A DNA stretch of 64,000 nucleotides from Streptococcus intermedius SK54 = ATCC 27335. Lineage in GTDB: Bacteria > Bacillota > Bacilli > Lactobacillales > Streptococcaceae. The notes under the pieces were generated by a model. That model made no database searches and was not told where the DNA came from. It saw only the letters and a list, made by a program, of their open reading frames with translations. Made by a program: the position numbers and the translations under genes. Positions 56,484 to 64,000 of this stretch are shown here, one piece after another. Positions within the stretch are counted from its first letter, which is position 1. Every line of letters starts with the position of its first letter. The stretch is from positions 248,001-312,000 of the forward strand of contig NZ_ATFK01000001.1 of assembly GCF_000413475.1 (NCBI RefSeq). The letters are read 5' to 3'.

Positions 56484-58943
56484 ATGACACAAGAAAAAAG
56501 AAAATATGCTGTGGTAGATTTGGAGGCGACCAGTGCCCGCAGCAATGCAAAGATTATCCAAGTCGGAATTGTAATCATTGAAAATGGACAGATTGTCAAA
56601 GCTTATGAAACTGATGTGAACCCTCATGAGAAGTTGGATCCTCATATTCGCCAATTAACAGGATTGACAGATAAGCGATTGAGAAAGGCGCCAGACTTTT
56701 CTCAAGTGGCTCGTGAGATTTATAAATTGATTGAAGATGCCATTTTTGTGGCTCATAATGTGAAATTTGATGCCAATTTACTTGCAGAAGCCCTTTTTTG
56801 GGAAGGGTTTGAATTAGTGACTCCGAGGATAGATACGGTGGAACTTGCGCAAGTTTTTTTTCCAAAATTTGAAAAATATAATCTAGGAATTTTATGTGAA
56901 CAGTTAGAAATTCCTTTAGAACACGCACATACAGCTCTTGCAGATGCCTCGGCAACAGCTACATTATTTTTAAAAATACAAGAAAAAATTCAAAAACTTC
57001 CAAAAGAGTTAGTGGAATATTTGTTAACGTTTTCGAATAGTTTGATTTATGAATCACGTTTGGCAATAGAGGATGCTTTTGATCATATGTCGGATTTCAC
57101 TTGCCATGATTTGATAAAGCAGCAGGGTATTTTTCTTAGAAAAAGTAAAAGGTTTAAAAAAGCAAGGAAGCTATCCAAAAATTTCCAACACAACATCAGT
57201 TTGTTGGATTTAGAGGAACGAAAAGAACAAGATGAGTTTGCCCATGCGGTAGAACAGGCTTTGAAAAGTCATCAATCAAGCTTTTTACAAGCTCAGACGG
57301 GGTTAGGAAAGACCTATGGTTACTTACTTCCAGCTTTGGGGCAAACGAGCAAGCAAATCTTGGTGACGGTTCCTACGAAAGTATTGCAGGATCAGATTGT
57401 GGCAAATGAAGGGCAGAACTTAGAACAAATTTTTCATATTTCTCTTCATAGCTTAAAAAGTCCTGCCAATTATTTGAAACTTGACTTCTTTTATGATAGT
57501 TTGCAACAAGTAGATGATAATCGTCTGGTCAATCGTTGCAAAATGTTACTTTTAGTTTGGCTTACAGAAACAGAATCGGGTGATCTGGATGAAATTGGCC
57601 AACGACATCGTTATCAGACTTATTTACAACAGGTTCTTCATGACGGGAAATTGAGCAAAAAATCTCATTTTTGGGATACAGATTTTTGGCAAAAAGGTCA
57701 AGAAAAATCGAAGCGTAGTCGTGTGTTAGTGACGAATCATGCCTATTTTTTGACGCGATTAGAAGATGATAAGTCAATTGTAGAAAATCGGCTTTTGATT
57801 GTGGATGAAGCGCAGAAGTTGTTTTTAGCTTTGGAAAATCTATCTCGAAAATCACTTAATATGACAAAATGCTTGCAGCAGATTCAATCGGAACTTGCAA
57901 GAGCAGATACCATTTTACAACGCCGTTTATTAGAAGATATTCAATTTGAGTTGGCTCATGCGGCGGAACAATTTCAACGCTACAAAAAAAATGAACTAAC
58001 GAAAGAAGCCTGTTCTAAACTCAGACAAGACTTGTCAGAGATAAATACCTCCTCTCTTTCTGACTTACGCGCTATTTTCGCTACAAAATATGACCAGTTT
58101 TGGTTGAAAGAAGACCAATTTGATGATTATCGGGTGATGATGTTAGAAGCTACTTGTCTAAAAGTGCTAGATTTTAGATCCTTGTTACCTGAAAAAGTTC
58201 AGGTCTTATTTGTTTCAGCCACGTTGGAAATTAGCAAAAAAGTTCATTTGGCCCATTTACTTGGTTTTGAGAATGCACCGTTTTATCAGTTAGCACAGAA
58301 AATGAAGTTTCAGCAGAAAATATGGCTGGACAAGGATTTCCCAAATGTGGTGGATTTAGATGTGGAGACATATGCAGATTTGATTGCTAAATGGGTTCAT
58401 AAGTTAGCTAATCAAGAAATTCCTATTTTGGTTTTGTTTACATCAAAATCATTACTACTGGCTGTTTCAGAACGCTTACGTCTTCCTCATTTAGCCCAGT
58501 ATAAGAATGGCGAAGCAGCTAATATTAAACGTCGCTTTGATAGAGGAGAAACTAGTATTTTACTAGGAGCGGGTAGCTTTTGGGAGGGAACGGATTTTTC
58601 TAGTCAGAAGCAAATGATTGAAATGATTACGCGAATCCCTTTTGATAATCCGAGTGATTTCTTTACACAGAAACTTAATAATAAATTGCGACAAGAAGGT
58701 AAGAATCCTTTTTATGATTATAACTTGCCTGTCGCGATTTTACGCATAAAACAGGCTTTAGGGCGTACCGTTCGACATCAAGAACAGCAATCAGCAGTTG
58801 TTATTTTAGACAATCGCATTTTAAGTAAGCGATATGGACGCCAAATTCAAACAGCTCTAGAAAAAGTTGCTCCGCTATCCATCACAAGTATGAAACAAAT
58901 TCCAAAAGAGATAGAGCAATTTTTGAAGAAGGAAACGATGTAA
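56484..58943 (+). CDS. dinG: Exonuclease-helicase DinG
   Basis: An 819-residue fusion: N-terminal DEDD 3'-5' exonuclease (YAVVDLEATSARSN, HNVKFDANLLAEAL, HTALADASATATLF; residues 1-165) and an XPD-like helicase (Walker A AQTGLGKTYGY near 282, DEAQ near 445, late motif ALGRTVRHQEQ). It unwinds DNA with damage or R-loops. Four Cys for an iron-sulfur cluster are not evident, as in other Firmicutes DinG. ATG 56484 lies nine bases behind TATAAT without ribosome site, so the mRNA is nearly leaderless. Confidence 0.92.
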   Translation: MTQEKRKYAVVDLEATSARSNAKIIQVGIVIIENGQIVKAYETDVNPHEKLDPHIRQLTGLTDKRLRKAPDFSQVAREIYKLIEDAIFVAHNVKFDANLLAEALFWEGFELVTPRIDTVELAQVFFPKFEKYNLGILCEQLEIPLEHAHTALADASATATLFLKIQEKIQKLPKELVEYLLTFSNSLIYESRLAIEDAFDHMSDFTCHDLIKQQGIFLRKSKRFKKARKLSKNFQHNISLLDLEERKEQDEFAHAVEQALKSHQSSFLQAQTGLGKTYGYLLPALGQTSKQILVTVPTKVLQDQIVANEGQNLEQIFHISLHSLKSPANYLKLDFFYDSLQQVDDNRLVNRCKMLLLVWLTETESGDLDEIGQRHRYQTYLQQVLHDGKLSKKSHFWDTDFWQKGQEKSKRSRVLVTNHAYFLTRLEDDKSIVENRLLIVDEAQKLFLALENLSRKSLNMTKCLQQIQSELARADTILQRRLLEDIQFELAHAAEQFQRYKKNELTKEACSKLRQDLSEINTSSLSDLRAIFATKYDQFWLKEDQFDDYRVMMLEATCLKVLDFRSLLPEKVQVLFVSATLEISKKVHLAHLLGFENAPFYQLAQKMKFQQKIWLDKDFPNVVDLDVETYADLIAKWVHKLANQEIPILVLFTSKSLLLAVSERLRLPHLAQYKNGEAANIKRRFDRGETSILLGAGSFWEGTDFSSQKQMIEMITRIPFDNPSDFFTQKLNNKLRQEGKNPFYDYNLPVAILRIKQALGRTVRHQEQQSAVVILDNRILSKRYGRQIQTALEKVAPLSITSMKQIPKEIEQFLKKETM

Positions 58944-58959
58944 CTTCAATTTATTAATG

Positions 58960-58988
58960 ACTCAGTTCAAAGTAAACTGAGTTTTTTT
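58960..58988 (+). terminator. Terminator after dinG
   Basis: Stem ACTCAGTT / AACTGAGT, 7-nt loop, seven Ts. Confidence 0.88.
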
Positions 58989-59063
58989 GTTAAAAATACT
59001 AATTTTCTCCGCTGCTAGTTTTAAATTTTGTTATAATAGAAACACAAAGAAAGAAGGTTCAAT

Positions 59064-60044
59064 ATGTATCAAAAATATCTTCCAGGGATTGGTTTTGCTT
59101 TTGTATTAGCGGCAGTAGCAACCGTCTTGGGAAATTTCTTTCCCTTGATTGGCTCCAGCGTTTTTGCCATTCTTTTGGGAATTTTAGCCAATAATCTTTT
59201 TCATATAAAAAAGACTTATCATGCTGGTTTAGCCTATTCTGGAAAGAAATTACTGCAATATTCCATTATTTTGCTGGGGTTCAGCATGTCCATTGGCCGT
59301 GTCTCTGCTACAGGTATTTCCTCATTAAAGATTAGTATTTTAACGATTCTCATCGCCTTTCTTTCAGCTTATGTGGTAGGTCGTTTGTTGGGGATGGGTA
59401 AAGTTTTAACTACTTTAATTGGGTTCGGGACTGCTATTTGTGGTGGTTCTGCCATTGCAGCAGCCTCGCCAATTTTAGAAGCAAAAGATGAAGATATCGC
59501 TTTATCTATTTCAACAATTTTTTTCTTTAACATTTTAGCAGTTTTTATTTTCCCATTTTTAGGACATCTGATGCATATGAATAATGCAACTTTTGGAACT
59601 TGGGCAGGAACTGCTATCAATGATACATCATCTGTTGTAGCAGCAGGATATACTTACAGTCAGTCGGCGGGAGATTTAGCAACAATTGTTAAACTGAGTC
59701 GAGCTTTAATGATTGTACCAGCCTGTCTCATTTTTGCAGGGATTCGATATATACACTCCCAAAATAGTCATCAAAAAGTTGATTTAAAGAATATTTTTCC
59801 TTGGTTTATTCTGTGGTTTGTCGTAGCGTCTATTGTTACTAGTATAGGCATCTTTCCAAGTTCCTTTGTACCAGTAACAAAATTCTTGTCACAATGGCTC
59901 ATGGCAATGGCTCTTGCTGGGATTGGGGCGAGAGTATCGTTTGGACAATTTAGAAAAGCAGGTGCAGCACCATTGCTAACAGGTGCCTTTGCTTGGTTTG
60001 CAGTTGCAGCATCTAGCTTAATCATTCAATACTTTTTTTCATAA
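59064..60044 (+). CDS. YeiH/PSE family putative exporter (UPF0324)
   Basis: A 326-residue protein with about ten membrane segments. The repeats ILLGFSMSIGRVS, GFGTAICGGSAIAAASPI and GTWAGTAINDTSSVVAAGY are the family signature. Called a putative sulfate exporter in databases, but the substrate is not proven. AAGAAGG upstream; single-gene unit. Confidence 0.88.
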   Translation: MYQKYLPGIGFAFVLAAVATVLGNFFPLIGSSVFAILLGILANNLFHIKKTYHAGLAYSGKKLLQYSIILLGFSMSIGRVSATGISSLKISILTILIAFLSAYVVGRLLGMGKVLTTLIGFGTAICGGSAIAAASPILEAKDEDIALSISTIFFFNILAVFIFPFLGHLMHMNNATFGTWAGTAINDTSSVVAAGYTYSQSAGDLATIVKLSRALMIVPACLIFAGIRYIHSQNSHQKVDLKNIFPWFILWFVVASIVTSIGIFPSSFVPVTKFLSQWLMAMALAGIGARVSFGQFRKAGAAPLLTGAFAWFAVAASSLIIQYFFS

Positions 60045-60080
60045 AATACTTGACGTGTATTTGTTTACTTTGGAGGAGAT

Positions 60081-61313
60081 ATGCCTTATCAAAAGCGCTC
60101 GATTGATTCACGAGTGGATTATAGTTTAATTTTACCAGTATTTTGTTTGCTTTTTATTGGTGTTGTAGCTATTTATATCGCTGTTAATCATGATTATCCC
60201 AAAAATGTTTGGCCGATTGTAGGACAACAGATTGCTTGGATTGCTCTGGGGACAGTTATCAGTTTGATTGTTATGCTATTTAATACAAAATTTCTTTGGC
60301 AAATAACGCCATACTTATATGTCTTTGGCTTATCCCTGATGGTGCTGCCGCTTATTTTTTATAGTTCAGAATTAGTTGCGTCAACAGGAGCAAAAAACTG
60401 GGTGACTATAGGACGTGTTACCTTATTTCAGCCGTCTGAATTCATGAAAATTTCTTATATTCTGATGTTGTCACGGGTCGTTGTTAATTTTTTGAAGCGC
60501 TATAAAGATAGAGAGCGAACAATCCAATTGGATTTTTTCCTGATTTGTGAACTAGCAGTTTATACACTACCAGTTTTGATTTTATTGACATTACAGAGTG
60601 ACTTAGGGACAGCTTTGGTTTTTATTGCAATTTTTTCAGGAATTGTTCTTTTATCAGGTGTATCTTGGAAAATTATTGTACCAGTTGTTTTAGCTATTTT
60701 GGTTATAGGTGGGGGCTTTTTGTTGATTTTTATTTCAAAAGATGGCCGAGCCTTTTTACACCAAATTGGGATGCCAACATACCAGATTAACCGGATTTTG
60801 GCTTGGTTGAATCCATTTGATTATGCGCAAACAACTACGTATCAACAGGCACAAGGCCAAATAGCAATTGGTAGTGGTGGTCTCTGGGGACAAGGGTTTA
60901 ATGTATCCAATCTATTGGTGCCTGTCCGTGAAAGTGATATGATTTTCACTGTTATTGCAGAAGATTTTGGTTTTGTTGGTGCAACAGCTGTGATTGCACT
61001 GTATTTGCTATTAATTTATCGTATGCTAAAAATTACCCTAAAATCAAATAATCAGTTTTATACATATATTTCAACTGGTTTTATCATGATGCTACTCTTT
61101 CATATTTTTGAAAATATTGGAGCAGTAACAGGGATTTTGCCTTTGACAGGAATTCCGCTGCCATTCATTTCTCAAGGGGGTTCTTCCATTATTAGTAATT
61201 TAATTGGTGTAGGACTTTTGCTTTCGATGAGTTATCAAAATAATCTATCAGATGAGAAACACTTACATTATCCTACAAGACGTAAAAAAGTAGTATTAAA
61301 ACAATTAAAATAA
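60081..61313 (+). CDS. rodA: SEDS-family glycan polymerase RodA
   Basis: A 410-residue membrane protein with ten segments that polymerises peptidoglycan strands together with a class B PBP. Conserved: TGAKNWV, PSEFMKISYI, LQSDLGTALV (catalytic Asp in QSDLG) and the late GIPLPFISQGGSS. The order rodA-ThiJ-HAD-gyrB is that of pneumococcus, which favours RodA over FtsW. GGAGG upstream. Confidence 0.92.
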   Translation: MPYQKRSIDSRVDYSLILPVFCLLFIGVVAIYIAVNHDYPKNVWPIVGQQIAWIALGTVISLIVMLFNTKFLWQITPYLYVFGLSLMVLPLIFYSSELVASTGAKNWVTIGRVTLFQPSEFMKISYILMLSRVVVNFLKRYKDRERTIQLDFFLICELAVYTLPVLILLTLQSDLGTALVFIAIFSGIVLLSGVSWKIIVPVVLAILVIGGGFLLIFISKDGRAFLHQIGMPTYQINRILAWLNPFDYAQTTTYQQAQGQIAIGSGGLWGQGFNVSNLLVPVRESDMIFTVIAEDFGFVGATAVIALYLLLIYRMLKITLKSNNQFYTYISTGFIMMLLFHIFENIGAVTGILPLTGIPLPFISQGGSSIISNLIGVGLLLSMSYQNNLSDEKHLHYPTRRKKVVLKQLK

Positions 61314-61325
61314 AGGAGAAGAAGT

Positions 61326-61874
61326 ATGACGAAAGTAGCTGTTATGTTGGCCAATGGATTTGAAGAAATTGAAGCGTTAACGGTTGTAGATGTTCTGCGT
61401 CGTGCTGGTATTACTTGCGAAATGATTGGCTTTGAAAAGATTGTGACGGGTTCTCATGATATTTCAGTTCAAGCGGATCAAATTTGGGATGGAAAGTTAG
61501 ATGATTATGACTTAGTGGTACTACCGGGAGGAATGCCCGGAGCAACTAATCTGAGAGAGGATGATCGTTTAATGTCAGCTCTACAAAATATGCAAAAAGA
61601 AGGCAAGAGAATAGCGGCTATTTGTGCGGCACCGATTGCATTAAATCGTGCAGGAGTTTTAAAGAACAAACAATTTACCTGTTACGATGGTATCGAGTCA
61701 GATATTGAAACTGGAACTTACATCAAACAAACTGTCGTTGTTGATGGGAAAGTGATTACCAGTCGAGGTCCTGCAACAGCCTTAGCTTTTGCTTATGAGT
61801 TGGTTCATCAGTTAGGTGGAGATAGTGATCAGCTTGCAACTGCGATGCTTTACAATGATGTCTATGGTGATTGA
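61326..61874 (+). CDS. DJ-1/PfpI (ThiJ) family protein
   Basis: A 182-residue protein with nucleophilic Cys100 in AAICAAPIAL, and the early acidic residues in GFEEIEA. Members are deglycase or chaperone-like stress proteins; the exact activity is open. AAGGAG upstream, 12 bp after rodA, so co-transcribed. Confidence 0.9.
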   Translation: MTKVAVMLANGFEEIEALTVVDVLRRAGITCEMIGFEKIVTGSHDISVQADQIWDGKLDDYDLVVLPGGMPGATNLREDDRLMSALQNMQKEGKRIAAICAAPIALNRAGVLKNKQFTCYDGIESDIETGTYIKQTVVVDGKVITSRGPATALAFAYELVHQLGGDSDQLATAMLYNDVYGD

Positions 61875-61888
61875 CTTTTGTGAGACTA

Positions 61889-61922
61889 AAACTTATTTGG
61901 AATTTTCCAGATAAGTTTTTTA
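61889..61922 (+). terminator. Terminator after the DJ-1 gene
   Basis: Stem AACTTATTTGG / CCAGATAAGTT with a small loop and T-run. Confidence 0.82.
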
Positions 61923-61985
61923 TTTAAATCTTTCCTCCCCAAACAGCTTTCCTCCCCCTTTTAGCCGCCATTTTTTAGAAAAATA

Positions 61986-62001
61986 TGTTATAATAAAAGG
62001 T
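61986..62001 (+). promoter_or_regulatory. Extended -10 promoter of the HAD-gyrB unit
   Basis: TGTTATAAT, seven bases, ATG. AAAGG lies in the gap but only one base from the ATG, too close to serve as ribosome site. Confidence 0.6.
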
Positions 62002-62565
62002 ATGGATTATCAAGATTATATTTGGGATTTAGGAGGGACTCTCCTCGATAATTACGAGACTTCAACTGCTGCATTTGTAGAAACATTAGCTGATGCTGGG
62101 ATTCGAGCTAGCCATGATGATGTATACAAGGCATTGAAGATTTCCACTCCCTATGCGATTGCTCAGTTTGCATCCGGCATTCCTCAATTTTTGCAAACCT
62201 ATAAAGCGAATGAAGCGATAGAATTAGCTCATCCTGTTTTATTTGAAGGGGCTTCGGAGTTGCTTAAGAAAATTATTGCACGAGGAGGGCGTAATTTTCT
62301 GATTTCTCATCGAAATGATCAGGTTTTAGAGATTCTTGAGAAAACAGAGATTTTGACAGATTTTACAGAAGTTGTAACGTCTAGTCGTGGTTTTAAAAGG
62401 AAGCCAAATCCTGAGTCAATGCTTTACTTAAAAGATAAATATCAGATTGAGAACGGTTTAGTCATCGGAGATCGTTTGATTGATACAGAAGCTGGTCAAG
62501 CAGCTGGTTTTGCGACTTATCTCTTTGATAATATGGAAAATCTCGAGCAATTTATAAAAATATAG
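62002..62565 (+). CDS. HAD-family hydrolase upstream of gyrB
   Basis: A 187-residue phosphoglycolate-phosphatase-like protein: DYIWDLGGTLLDNYETS (first motif; the usual DxDGT is DLGGT), ISHRNDQ, RKPNPESMLYL and IGDRLIDTEAG. The first motif keeps the nucleophile Asp, while the usual second Asp is Gly, as in many streptococcal HADs of this locus; activity is therefore uncertain. It ends 12 bp before gyrB. Confidence 0.88.
   Translation: MDYQDYIWDLGGTLLDNYETSTAAFVETLADAGIRASHDDVYKALKISTPYAIAQFASGIPQFLQTYKANEAIELAHPVLFEGASELLKKIIARGGRNFLISHRNDQVLEILEKTEILTDFTEVVTSSRGFKRKPNPESMLYLKDKYQIENGLVIGDRLIDTEAGQAAGFATYLFDNMENLEQFIKI

Positions 62566-64000
<1,435 letters not shown>

Noticed and set aside
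56596..56955. 119-residue open frame on the minus strand in dinG
   Set aside because: Antisense of the exonuclease domain, which is clearly coding on the plus strand.

Overview
The window is a low-GC Firmicutes chromosome segment, clearly Streptococcus. Supporting evidence is a CSP/ComABDE-type peptide signalling locus, CoiA, PrsA, MurM/MurN-type branching enzymes, a RodA-ThiJ-HAD-GyrB block, and an arginine deiminase cluster with a Crp/Fnr regulator (flp) at one end and an ArgR-type regulator beside queA at the other. That arc layout is best known from oral viridans streptococci (Sanguinis and Anginosus groups). I cannot name the species from sequence alone.

Region 1 (1-13117) is a peptide-signalling and bacteriocin island. 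It starts after the end of sodA. A divergent pair of ComE-type boxes drives a small hypothetical gene leftwards and a small membrane protein plus comA/comB (C39 exporter and accessory protein) rightwards. The pheromone gene follows, but its double-glycine frame is out of register with its own ATG. ComD/ComE lie convergent to it. Next come a CPBP protease and at least five double-glycine peptides with candidate immunity genes, several too short for ordinary ORF calling, one decayed leader, and an LPKTG-anchored thioredoxin-like protein. Six ComE-type boxes (two 10-mers, 11 bp apart) sit about 30-31 bp upstream of a -10 element, so this is one regulon: ComAB exports and processes the peptides, ComDE reads the pheromone, and the boxes fire the bacteriocin operons.

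Region 2 (13222-23978): a serine hydrolase, then flp-arcA-arcB-arcC-arcD-arcT (arginine to ornithine, CO2, ammonia and ATP), an insertion-sequence scar, argR-type arcR, queA and a tiny membrane protein. CRE sites precede arcA and arcD.

Region 3 (24072-34540): nagB under a NagR-like operator, a D,D-carboxypeptidase, an MFS transporter, and a beta-glucoside module (GH1 enzyme, SemiSWEET, PTS IIB, PRD regulator, PTS IIA, membrane protein, PTS IIC). Two promoters of this module share a CRE and a matched regulator site.

Region 4 (34629-48762): coiA with a ComX box, pepF, O-methyltransferase, prsA, an Ala T-box followed by a YxjI-like gene and alaS, a doubly frameshifted ABC exporter, and the murN-murM-HAD-HD operon on the minus strand.

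Region 5 (48886-64000): DUF1934 protein, Mn2+ riboswitch plus P-type ATPase, a decayed gene, prfB with its programmed +1 frameshift, ftsE-ftsX, an MBL hydrolase, dinG, a YeiH-like exporter, rodA, a DJ-1/PfpI protein, a HAD phosphatase and the start of gyrB. Several genes have an extended -10 placed so close to the ATG that their mRNAs should be leaderless. I saw no rRNA, tRNA or CRISPR array.
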